Of a DNA stretch of 64,000 bases, positions 26,886 through 40,000 are shown one piece after another (position 1 is the first letter of the stretch; each line of letters opens with the position of its first letter). The stretch is from Hippophae tibetana (Eukaryota; Streptophyta; Magnoliopsida; Rosales; Elaeagnaceae), in assembly GCA_037013495.1 (NCBI GenBank), contig CM072801.1, forward strand, positions 75,625,816 to 75,689,815, read 5' to 3'. The notes under the pieces were generated by a model. That model saw nothing but the letters and a program-made list of their open reading frames with translations, was not told the DNA's origin and ran no database searches. The position numbers were made by a program, and so were the translations under genes.

Positions 26886-29800
26886 CGAGTCAAAAGTTAT
26901 AACAGTTTACAGTTTCAACCCCAATTGATAACTTCTTATTGATTTCAAATAGTAAACTTTAGTAACTTTCTTCTTTTTTTTCAATAACATAGATAGGTTG
27001 AATACAAAAATGAAAAAAACGAGAAAAAGATACCGTGAAAGTAAGGAAAGCTAAGAAATGAAATCTAAATGGGAAAAGAATGACAACAAAATTGAAAGAA
27101 AACACTCGACTTGAAGGACACAATTTAATTCTTTTTTTCTAATTTCTAACTTAAGAAAGCAGAAAATGATCAAAGGACAAATTTTTATAAATCTAAAATT
27201 CAAAAAAAAGATAAATAAAGATAGAGACACCATTTTCAGCAACCAAGGATATGATACCAAACAATGTAAATCCTCTTGGTAGACAACATATGTTCCTAGG
27301 AACTCAAAGAATAAGAAAGGTTGAATTGCGAAAAAACATGGTTAAGATGGTAGAATTGGAATCCGAAAGAACAAGAATAGAAAAAAATGCAATACGGTGC
27401 GACCAAATTTTAAGACGTTTGTAAGTAGTGTAAACGACGGAATATGAGTTAAATTATGAGGATATTAAAACTAATGCTATAGTGTGTTTTTTTATGTATC
27501 GAAACGAGCTTCGATTTGATATATTATAATAATTGTTTCGATATACGATTTAAAAGTTATAACAGTTTATAGTTTCAACACCAATTGATAACTTCTTATT
27601 GATTTGAAATATTGAACTGCAGAAACTTTCTTGTTTTCTTCAATAACATAGATAGATTGAACACAAAAATGAAAAAAACGAGAAAAAGATACCGTGAAAG
27701 TAAGGAAAGCTAAGAAATGAAATCTAAATGGGAAAAGAATGACAACAAAATTGAAAGAAAACACTCGACTTGAAGGACATAATTTAATTATTTTTAATGA
27801 TTTTTTACTAAAGAAAGGAGAAAACGATCAAAGGACAAATTGTTTTAAATCTAAAATTCAAAAAATAGATAAATAAAGATAGATACACAATTTTCAACAA
27901 CCAAGGATATGATACCAAACAATGTAAATCCTGTTGGTAGACAACATATGTACCTAGTAACTCAAAGAATAAGAAATGTTGAATTGCTAAAAACATGGTT
28001 AAGAATATAGAATTGGAATCCGAAAGAACAAGAATAGAAAACAAGGCAATATGGTACGACCAAATTTTAAGACGTTTGTAAGTTGTGTAAACGACGGAAT
28101 CAGGGTTACACTATGAGGATAGCAAAACTACTGCTATAGTGTGTTTTTTATGTATCGAAACGAGCTTCAATTTGATTTATTATAATACTTGTTTCGATAT
28201 ACGAGTCAAAAGTTATAACAGTTTACAGTTTAACCCCAATTGATAACTTCTTATTGATTTGAAATAGTGAACTACAGTAACTTTCTTGTTTTTTTCAATA
28301 ACATAGATAGGTTGAACACAAAAATGAAATAACGAGAAAAAGATACCGTGAAAGTAAGGAAACTGTGAAATGAAATTCAAAAAGGAAAAGAATGACAACA
28401 AAATTGAAAGAAAAAACTTGACTTGAAGGACATAATTTAATTCTTTTTTCTGATTTCTCAATTAAGAAAGCAAAAAACGATCAAAGGACAAATTTTTATA
28501 AATCTAAAATTCAAAAAATAGATAAATAAAGATAGATACACCATTTTTAACAACCACGGCTATGATACCAAAAAATGTAAATCCTTTTGGCGGACAACAT
28601 ATGTACCTAGGAACTCAAAGAATAAGAAAGGTTGAATTGCTAAAAACATGGTTAAGATGATAGAATTGGAATCCGAAAGAACAAGAATAGAAAACAAGGC
28701 AATAGGGTGCGACCAAATTTTAAGACGTTTGTTATTAGTGTAAACGACGGAATATGAGTTAAATTATGAGGATATCAAAACTAATGCTATAGTGTGTTTT
28801 TTATGTATCAAAACGAGCTTCGATTTGATATATTATAATAATTGTTTCGATATACGACTTAAAAGTTATAACAGTTTACAGTTTCAACCCCAATTGATAA
28901 CTTCTTATTGATTTGAAATAGTGAACTGCAGAAACTTTCTTGTTTTCTTCAATAACATAGATAGGTTGAAAACAAAAATGAAAAAAACGAGAAAGAGATA
29001 CCGTGAAAGTAAGGAAAGCTAAGAAATGAAATCTAAATGGGAAATGAATGACAACAAAATTGAAAGAAAACACTCGACTTGAAGGACACAATTTAATTCT
29101 TTTTTTCTAATTTCTAACTTAAGAAAGCAGAAAACGATCAAAGGACAAATTTTTATAAATCTAAAATTCAAAAAATTGATAAATAAAGATAGATACACCA
29201 TTTTCAGCAACCAAGGCTATGATACCAAACAATGTAAATCCTTTTGGCAGACAACCTATGTTCCTAGGAACTCAAAGAATAAGAAAGGGTGAATTGCGAA
29301 AAACATGGTTAAGATGATAGAATTGGAATCCGAAAGAACAAGAATAGAAAAGAAGGCAATAGGGTGCGACCAAATTTTAAGACGTCTGTAAATAGTGTAA
29401 ACGACGGAATCAGGGTTAAACTATGAGGATAGCGAAACTACTGCTATAGTGTGTTTTTTATGTATCGAAACGAGCTTCGATTTCATATATTATAATACTT
29501 GTTTCGATATACGTGTCAAAAGTTATAATAGTGTACACTTTCAAACCCAATTGATAACTTCTTATTGTTTTTAAATAGTAAACTTTAGTAACTATCTTCT
29601 TTTTTTTCAATAACATAGATAGGTTGAACACAAAAATGAAAAAAACGAGAAAAAGATACCGTGAAAGTAAGGAAAGCTAAGAAATGAAATCTAAATGGGA
29701 AAAGAATGACAACAAAATTGAAAGAAAACACTCGACTTGAAGGACACAATTTAATTCTTTTTTTCTAATTTCTAACTTAAGAAAGCAGAAAACGATCAAA

Positions 29801-30821
29801 GGACAAATTTTTATAAGTCTAAAATTCAAAAAATTGATAAATAAAGATAGATACACCATTTTCAGCAACCAAGGATATGATACCAAACAATGTAAATCCT
29901 TTTGGCAGACAACATATGTACCTAGGAACTCAAAGAATAAGAAAGGTTGTATTGCTAAAAACATGGATAAGATGATACAATTTGAATCCGAAAGAACAAG
30001 AATAGAAAACAAGGCAATATGGTGCGACCAAATTTTAAGACGTCTCTAAGTAGTGTAAACGACGGAATTAGGTTTAAATAATAGGATAGCAAAACTACTG
30101 CTATAATGTGTTTTTTATGTATCGAAACGAGCTTCGATTTGATATATTATAATACTTGTTTCGATATACGTGTCAAAAGTTATAATAGTGTACAGTTTCA
30201 AACCCAATTGATAACTTCTTATTGATTTGAAATAGTGAACTGCAGTAACTTTCTTGTTTTTTTCAATAACATAGATAGGTTGAACACAAAAATGAAATAA
30301 CGAGAAAAAGATACCGTGAAAGTAAGGAAACTAAGAAATGAAATCTAAATGGGAAAAGAATGACAACAAAATTGAAAGAAAACACTCGACTTGAAGGACA
30401 CAATTTAATTCTTTTTTCTAATTTCTAAATTAAGAAAGAAGAAAACGATCAAAGGACAAATTTTTATAAATCTAAAATTCAAAAAATTGATAAATAAAGA
30501 TAGATACACCATTTTCAGCAACCAAGGCTATGATACCAAACAATGTAAATCCTTTTGGCAGACAACATATGTTCCTAGGAACTCAAAGAATAAGAAAGGG
30601 TGAATTGCGAAAAACATGGTTAAGATGATAGAATTGGAATCCGAAAGAACAAGAATAGAAAAGAAGGCAATAGGGTGCGACCAAATTTTAAGACGTCTGT
30701 AAGTAGTGTGAACGATGGAATCAGGGTTAAATATGAGGATAGAAAAACTACTGCTATAGTTTGTTTTTTATGTATCGAAACAAGCTTCGATTTGATATAT
30801 TATAATACCTGTTTCGATATA
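26886..30821 (+). repeat. Six-monomer HOR, ~3,936 bp, copy 2
   Basis: This is the second copy, with landmarks 27221 (variant atagagacac), 27879, 28532, 29189, 29847 and 30500. It matches copy 1 closely except for a patch at about 29,218-29,434 that belongs to a different monomer type. Derived variants such as agatggtag near 27,346 and gatattaaaac near 27,463 are shared with the third partial copy and not with the first, so copies 2 and 3 are the younger pair. Confidence 0.85.
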
Positions 30822-31700
30822 CGAGTCAAAAGTTATAACAGTTTACAGTTTCAACCCCAATTGATAACTTCTTATTGATTTCAAATAGTAAACTTTAGTA
30901 ACTTTCTTCTTCTTTTTCAATAACATAGATAGGTTGAATACAAAAATGAAAAAAACGAGAAAAAGATACCGTGAAAGTAAGGAAAGCTAAGAAATGAAAT
31001 CTAAATGGGAAAAGAATGACAACAAAATTGAAAGAAAACACTCGACTTGAAGGACACAATTTAATTCTTTTTTTCTAATTTCTAACTTAAGAAAGCAGAA
31101 AATGATCAAAGGACAAATTTTTATAAATCTAAAATTCAAAAAAAAGATAAATAAAGATAGATACACCATTTTCAGCAACCAAGGATATGATACCAAACAA
31201 TGTAAATCCTCTTGGTAGACAACATATGTTCCTAGGAACTCAAAGAATAAGAAAGGTTGAATTGCGAAAAAACATGGTTAAGATGGTAGAATTGGAATCC
31301 GAAAGAACAAGAATAGAAAAAAATGCAATACGGTGCGACCAAATTTTAAGACGTTTGTAAGTAGTGTAAACGACGGAATATGAGTTAAATTATGAGGATA
31401 TTAAAACTAATGCTATAGTGTGTTTTTTTATGTATCGAAACGAGCTTCGATTTGATATATTATAATAATTGTTTCGATATACGATTTAAAAGTTATAACA
31501 GTTTATAGTTTCAACACCAATTGATAACTTCTTATTGATTTGAAATATTGAACTGCAGAAACTTTCTTGTTTTCTTCAATAACATAGATAGATTGAACAC
31601 AAAAATGAAAAAAACGAGAAAAAGATACCGTGAAAGTAAGGAAAACTAAGAAATGAAATCTAAATGGGAAAAGAATGACAACAAAATTGAAAGAAAACAC
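30822..31700 (+). repeat. Six-monomer HOR, partial copy 3
   Basis: This stretch follows copy 2 at an offset of 3,936 bp through landmark 31157. It leaves the register near 31,700, where copy 2 has the aatgattttt tail and this copy has the ctaatttctaac tail. It is the remnant left by the exchange that truncated the HOR. Confidence 0.75.
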
Positions 31701-34700
31701 TCGACTTGAAGGACACAATTTAATTCTTTTTTTCTAATTTCTAACTTAAGAAAGCAGAAAACGATCAAAGGACAAATTTTTATAAATCTAAAATTCAAAA
31801 AATTGATAAATAAAGATAGATACACCATTTTCAGCAACCAAGGATATGATACCAAACAATGTAAATCCTTTTGGCAGACAACATATGTACCTAGGAACTC
31901 AAAGAATAAGAAAGGGTGAATTGCGAAAAACATGGTTAAGATGATAGAATTGGAATCCGAAAGAACAAGAATAGAAAAGAAGGCAATAGGGTGCGACCAA
32001 ATTTTAAGACGTCTGTAAGTAGTGTAAACGACGGAATCAGGGTTAAACTATGAGGATAGCGAAACTACTGCTATAGTGTGTTTTTTATGTATCGAAACGA
32101 GCTTTGATTTGATATATTATAATACTTGTTTCTATATACGAGTCAAAAGTTATAATAGTTTGCAGTTTCAACCCCAATTGATACCTTCTTATTGATTTGA
32201 AATAGTGAACTGCAGAAACTTTCTTGTTTTCTTCAATAACATAGATAGGTTGAACACAAAAATGAACAAAACGAGAAAAAGATACCGTGAAAGTAAGGAA
32301 AGCTAAGATATGAAATCTAAATGGGAAAAGAATGACAACAAAATTGAAAGAAAACACTCGACTTGAAGGACATAATTTAATTATTTTTAATAATTTTTTA
32401 CTAAAGAAAGGTGAAAACGATCAAAGGACAAATTTTTTTAAATCTAAAATTCAAAAAATAGATAAATAAAGATAGATACACCATTTTCAGCAACCAAGGA
32501 TATGATACCAAACAAGGTAAATCCTTTTTGTAGACAACATATGTACCTAGTAACTCAAAGAATAAGAAAGGTTGAATTTCTAAAAACATGGTTAAGATGA
32601 TAGAATTGGAATCCGAAAGAACAAGAATAGAAAACAAGGCAATAGGGTGCGACCAAATTTTAAGACGTTTGTAAGTAGTGTAAACGACGGAATATGAGTT
32701 AAATTATGAGGATATCAAAACTAATGCTATAGTGTGTTTTTTTTATGTATCGAAACGAGCTTCGATTTGATATATTATAATAATTGTTTCGATATACGAC
32801 TTAAAAGTTATAACAGTTTATAGTTTCAACACCAATTGATAACTTCTTATTGATTTGAAATATTGAACTGCAGAAACTTTCTTGTTTTCTTCAATAACAT
32901 AGATAGATTGAACACAAAAATGAAAAAAATGAGAAAAAGATACCGTGAAAGAAAGGAAAGCAAAGAAATGAAATCTAAATGGGAAAAGAATGACAACAAA
33001 ATTGAAAGAAAACACTCGACTTGAAGGACATAATTTAATTATTTTTAATGATTTTTTACAAAAGAAAGGAGAAAACGATCAAAGGACAAATTGTTTTAAA
33101 TCTAAAATTCAAAAAATAGATAAATAAAGATAGATACACCATTTTCAACAACCAAGGATATGATACCAAACAATGTAAATCCTGTTGGTAGACAACATAT
33201 GTACCTAGTAACTCAAAGAATAAGAAATGTTGAATTGCTAAAAACATGGTTAAGATTATAGAATTAGAATCCGAAAGAACAAGAATAGAAAACAAGGCAA
33301 TATGGTGCGACGAAATTTTAAGACGTTTGTAAGTTGTGTAAACGACGGAATCAGGGTTACACTATGAGGATAGCAAAACTACTGCTATAGTGTGTTTTTT
33401 ATGTATCGAAATGAGCTTCGATTTGATATATTATAATACTTTTTTCGATATACGAGTCAAAAGTTATAACAGTTTACAGTTTAACCCCAATTGATAACTT
33501 CTTATTGATTTGAAATAGTGAACTGCAGTAACTTTCTTGTTTTTTGAATAACATAGATAGGTTGAACACAAAAATGAAATAACGAGAAAAAGATACCGTG
33601 AAAGTAAGGAAACTATGAAATGAAATTCAAAAAGGAAAAGAATGACAACAAAATTGAAAGAAAACACTTGACTTGAAGGACATAATTTAATTCTTTTTTC
33701 TGATTTCTCAATTAAGAAAGCAAAAAACGATCAAAGGACAAATTTTTATAAATCTAAAATTCAAAAAATAGAAAAATAAAGATAGATACACCATTTTCAA
33801 CAACCAAGGCTATGATACCAAACAATGTAAATCCTTTTGGCGGACAACATATGTACCTAGGAACTCAAAGAATAAGAAAGGTTGAATTGCTAAAAACATG
33901 GTTAAGATGATAGAATTGGAATCCGAAAGAACAAGAATAGGAAACAAGGCAATAGGGTGCGACCAAATTTTAAGACGTTTGTAATTAGTGTAAACGATGG
34001 AATCAGGGTTACACTATGAGGATAGCAAAACTACTTCTATAGTGTGTTTTTTATGTATCGAAACGAGCTTCGATTTGATTTATTATAATACTTGTTTCGA
34101 TATACGAGTCAAAAGTTATAACAGTTTACAGTTTAACCCCAATTGATAACTTCTTATTGATTTGAAATAGTGAACTGCAGTAACTTTCTTGTTTTTTTCA
34201 ATAACATAGATAGGTTGAACACAAAAATGAAATAACTAGAAAAAGATACCGTGAAAGTAAGGAAACTATGAAATGAAATCCAAAAAGGAAAAGAATGACA
34301 ACAAAATTGAAAGAAAACACTTGACTTGAAGGACACAATTTAATTCTTTTTTCTAATTTCAAACTTAAGATAGAAGAAAACGATCAAAGGACAAATTTTT
34401 ATAAATCTAAAATTCAAAAAATTGATAAATAAAGATAGATACACCATTTTCAGCAACCAAGGCTATGATACGAAACAATGTAAATCCTCTTGGCAGACAA
34501 CATATGTTCCTAGGAACTCAAAGAATAAGAAAGGTTGAATTGCGAAAAACATGGTTAAGATGATAGAATTGGAATCCGAAAGAACAAGAATAGAAAACAA
34601 GGCAATAGGCTGTGACCAAATTTTAAGACGTCTGTAAGTAGTGTAAACGATGGAATCAGGGTTACACTATGAGGATAGCAAAACTACTCCTATAGTGTGT

Positions 34701-37055
34701 TTTTTATGTATCGAAACGAGCTTCGATTTGATTTATTATAATACTTGTTTCGATATACGAGTCAAAAGTTATAACAGTTTACAGTTTAACCCCAATTGAT
34801 AACTTCTTATTGATTTGAAATAGTGAACTGCAGTAACTTTCTTGTTTTTTTCAATAACATAGATAGGTTGAACACAAAAATGAAATAACTAGAAAAAGAT
34901 ACCGTGAAAGTAAGGAAACTATGAAATGAAATCCAAAAAGGAAAAGAATGACAACAAAATTGAAAGAAAACACTTGACTTGAAGCACACAATTTAATTCT
35001 TTTTTCTGATTTCTCAATTAAGAAAGCAGAAAACGATCAAAGGACAAATTTTTATAAATCTAAAATTCAAAAAATAGATAAATAAAGATAGATACAACAT
35101 TTTCAACAACCAAGGCTATGATACCAAACAATGTAAATCCTTTTGGCGGACAACATATGTACCTATGAACTCAGAGAATAAGAAAGGTTGAATTGCTAAA
35201 AACATGGTTAAGATGATAGAATTGGAATCCGAAAGAACAAGAATAGAAAACAAGGCAATAGGGTGCGACCAAATTTTAAGACGTTTGTAAGTAGTGTAAA
35301 CGACGGAATATGAGTTAAATTATGAGGATATCAAAACTAATTCTATAGTGTGTTTTTTTTATGTATCGAAACGAGCTTCGATTTGATATATTATAATAAT
35401 TGTTTCGATATACGACTTAAAAGTTATAACAGTTTACAGTTTCAACCCCAATTGATAACTTCTTATTGATTTGAAATAGTGAACTGCAGAAACTTTCGTG
35501 TTTTCTTCAATAACATAGATAGGTTGAACACAAAAATGAAAAAAACGAGAAAGAGATACCGTGAAAGTAAGGAAAGCTAAGAAATGAAATCTAAATGGGA
35601 AATGAATGACAACAAAATTGAAAGAAAACACTCGACTTGAAGGACACAATTTAATTCTTTTTTTCTAATTTCTAACTTAAGAAAGCAGAAAACGATCAAA
35701 GGACAAATTTTTATAATTCTAAAATTCAAAAAATTGATAAATAAAGATAGATACACCATTTTCAGCAACCAAGGATATGATACCAAACAATGTAAATCCT
35801 TTTGGCAGACAACATATGTACCTAGGAACTCAAAGAATAAGAAAGGTTGTATTGCTAAAAACATGGTTAAGATGATACAATTTGAATCCGAAAGAACAAG
35901 AATAGAAAACAAGGCAATATGGTGCGACCAAATTTTAAGATGTCTCTAAGTAGTGTAAACGACGGAATCAGGGTTAAATAATAGGATAGAAAAACTACTG
36001 CTATAGTGTGTTTTTTATGTATCGAAACGAGCTTCGATTTCATATATTATAATACTTGTTTCGATATACGTGTCAAAAGTTATAATAGTGTACAGTTTCA
36101 AACAAAATTCATAACTTCTTATTGATTTGAAATAGTGAACTGCATTAACTTTCTTGTTTTTTTCAATAACATAGATAGGTTGAACACAAAAATGAAATAA
36201 CGAGAAAAAGATACCGTGAAAGTAAGGAAACTAAGAAATGAAATCTAAATGGGAAAAGAATAACAACAAAATTGAAAGAAAACACTCGACTTGAAGGACA
36301 CAATTTAATTCTTTTTTCTAATTTCTAAATTAAGAAAGAAGAAAACGATCAAAGGACAAATTTTTATAAATCTAAAATTCAAAAAATTGATAAATAAAGA
36401 TAGATACACCATTTTCAGCAACCAAGGCTATGATACCAAACAATGTAAATCCTTTTGGCAGACAACCTATGTTCCTAGGAACTCAAAGAATAAGAAAGGG
36501 TGAATTGCGAAAAACATGGTTAAGATGATAGAATTGGATTCCGAAAGAACAAGAATAGAAAAGAAGGCAATAGGGTGCGACCAAATTTTAAGACGTCTGT
36601 AAGTAGTGTAAACGACGGAATCAGGGTTAAACTATGAGGATAGCGAAACTACTACTATAGTGTGTTTTTTATGTATCGAAACGAGCTTTGATTTGATATA
36701 TTATAATACTTGTTTCGATATACGAGTCAAAAGTTATAATAGTTTACAGTTTCAACCCCAATTGATACCTTCTTATTGATTTGAAATAGTGAATTGCAGA
36801 AACTTTCTTGTTTTCTTCAATAACATAGATAGGTTGAACACAAAAATGAACAAAACGAGAAAAAGATACCGTGAAAGTAAGGAAAGCTAAGATATGAAAT
36901 CTAAATGGGAAAAGAATGACAACAAAATTGAAAGAAAACACTCGACTTGAAAGACATAATTTAATTATTTTTAATGATTTTTGACTAAAGAAAGGAGAAA
37001 ACGATCAAAGGACAAATTTTTTTAAATCTAAAATTCAAAAAATAGATAAATAAAG
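31701..37055 (+). repeat. Mixed monomers, no long HOR seen
   Basis: Landmarks are 31816, 32472, 33130, 33782, 34435, 35088, 35747 and 36400. Types resemble units from elsewhere: 33130 is Q-like, 33782 is P-like, 34435 resembles the T units at 13455 and 19346, 35747 resembles 25254, and 36400 resembles 49500 and 54749 through the variant ttggattccg. Two consecutive T-like second halves at about 34,154-34,989 form a local one-monomer tandem. The last ttctgatttctcaattaag tail of the window lies here, at about 35,003-35,021. Confidence 0.7.
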
Positions 37056-40000
37056 ATAGATACACCATTTTCAGCAACCAAGGATATGATACCAAACAAG
37101 GTAAATCCTTTTTGTAGACAACATATGTACCTAGTAACTCAAAGAATAAGAAAGGTTGAATTGGTAAAAACATGGTTAAGATGATAGAATTGGAATCCGA
37201 AAGAACAAGAATAGAAAACAAGGCAATAGGGTGCGACCAAATTTTAAGACGTCTCTAAGTAGTGTAAACGACGGAATCATGGTTAAATATGAGGATAGCA
37301 AAACTACTGCTATAGTGTGTTTTTTATGTATCGAAACGAGCTTTGATTTGATATATTATAATAATTGTTTCGATATACGACTTAAAAGTTATAACAGTTT
37401 AAAGTTTCAACCCCAATTGATAACTTCTTATTGTTTTTAAATAGTAAACTTTAGTAACTTTTTTTTTTTCAATAACATAGATAGGTTGAATACAAAAATG
37501 AAAAAAACGAGAAAAAGATACCGTGAAAGTAAGGAAAGCTAAGAAATGAAATCTAAATGGGAAAAGAATGACAACAAAATTGAAAGAAAACACTCGACTT
37601 GAAGGACACAATTTAATTCTTTTTTTCTAATTTCTAACTTAAGAAAGCAGAAAACGATCAAAGGACAAATTTTTATAAATCTAAAATTCAAAAAATTGAT
37701 AAATAAAGATAGATACACCATTTTCAGCAACCAAGGATATGATACCAAACAATGTAAATCCTTTTGGCAGACAACATATGTACCTAGGAACTCAACGAAT
37801 AAGAAAGGTTGTATTGCTAAAAACATGGTTAAGATGATACAATTTGAATCCGAAAGAACAAGAATAGAAAACAAGGCAATATGGTGCGACCAAATTTTAA
37901 GACGTCTCTAAGTAGTGTAAACGACGGAATCAGGGTTAAATAATAGGATAGCAAAACTACTGCTATAATGTGTTTTTTATGTATCGAAACGAGCTTCGAT
38001 TTGATATATTATAATACTTGTTTTCGATATACGTGTCAAAAGTTATAATAGTGTAGAGTTTCAAACCCAATTGATAACTTCTTATTGATTTGAAATAGTG
38101 AACTGCAGTAACTTTCTTGTTTTTTTCAATAACATAGATAGGTTGAACACAAAAATGAAATAACGAGAAAAAGATACCGTGAAAGTAAGGAAACTAAGAA
38201 ATGAAATCTAAATGGGAAAAGAATGACAACAAAATTGAAAGAAAACACTCGACTTGAAGGAAACAATTTAATTCTTTTTTCTAATTTCTAAATTAAGAAA
38301 GAAGAAAACGATCAAAGGACAAATTTTTATAAATCTAAAATTCAAAAAATTGATAAATAAAGATAGATACACCATTTTCAGCAACCAAGGCTATGATACC
38401 AAACAATGTAAATCCTTTTGGCAGACAACCTATGTTCCTAGGAACTCAAAGAATAAGAAAGGGTGAATTGCGAAAAACATGGTTAAGATGATAGAATTGG
38501 AATCCGAAAGAACAAGAATAGAAAAGAAGGCAATAGGGTGCGACCAAATTTTAAGACGTCTGTAAGTAGTGTAAACGACGGAATCAGGGTTAAACTATGA
38601 GGATAGCGAAACTACTACTATAGTGTGTTTTTTATGTATCGAAACGAGCTTTGATTTGATATATTATAATACTTGTTTCGATATACGAGTCAAAAGTTAT
38701 AATAGTTTACAGTTTCAACCCCAATTGATACCTTCTTATTGATTTGAAATAGTGAACTGCAGAAACTTTCTTGTTTTCTTCAATAACATAGATAGGTTGA
38801 ACACAAAAATGAACAAAACGAGAAAAAGATACCGTGAAAGTAAGGAAAGCTAAGATATGAAATCTAAATGGGAAAAGAATGACAACAAAATTGAAAGAAA
38901 ACACTCGACTTGAAGGACATAATTTAATTATTTTTAATGATTTTTGACTAAAGAAAGGAGAAAACGATCAAAGGACAAATTTTTTTAAATCTAAAATTCA
39001 AAAAATAGATAAATAAAGATAGATACACCATTTTCAGCAACCAAGGATATGATACCAAACAAGGTAAATCCTTTTTGTAGACAACATATGTACCTAGTAA
39101 CTCAAAGAATAAGAAAGGTTGAATTGCTAAAAACATGGTTAAGATGATAGAATTGGAATCCGAAAGAACAAGAATAGAAAACAAGGCAATAGGGTGCGAC
39201 CAAATTTTAAGACGTCTCTAAGTAGTGTAAACGACGGAATCAGGGTTAAATATGAGGATAGCAAAACTACTGCTATAGTGTGTTTTTTATGTATCGAAAC
39301 GAGCTTTGATTTGATATATTATAATACTTGTTTTCGATATACGTGTCAAAAGTTATAATAGTGTAGAGTTTCAAACCCAATTGATAACTTCTTATTGATT
39401 TGAAATAGTGAACTGCAGTAACTTTCTTGTTTTTTTCAATAACATAGATAGGTTGAACACAAAAATGAAATAACGAGAAAAAGATACCGTGAAAGTAAGG
39501 AAACTAAGAAATGAAATCTAAATGGGAAAAGAATGACAACAAAATTGAAAGAAAACACTCGACTTGAAGGACACAATTTAATTCTTTTTTTCTAATTTCT
39601 AACTTAAGAAAGCAGAAAACGATCAAAGGACAAATTTTTATAAATCTAAAATTCAAAAAATTGATAAATAAAGATAGATACACCATTTTCAGCAACCAAG
39701 GCTATGATACCAAACAATGTAAATCCTTTTGGCATACAACCTATGTTCCTAGGAACTCAAAGAATAAGAAAGGGTGAATTGCGAAAAACATGGTTAAGAT
39801 GATAGAATTGGAATCCGAAAGAACAAGAATAGAAAAGAAGGCAATAGGGTGCGACCAAATTTTAAGACGTCTGTAAGTAGTGTAAACGACGGAATCAGGG
39901 TTAAACTATGAGGATAGCGAAACTACTACTATAGTGTGTTTTTTATGTATCGAAATGAGCTTTGATTTGATATATTATAATACTTGTTTCGAGATACGAG

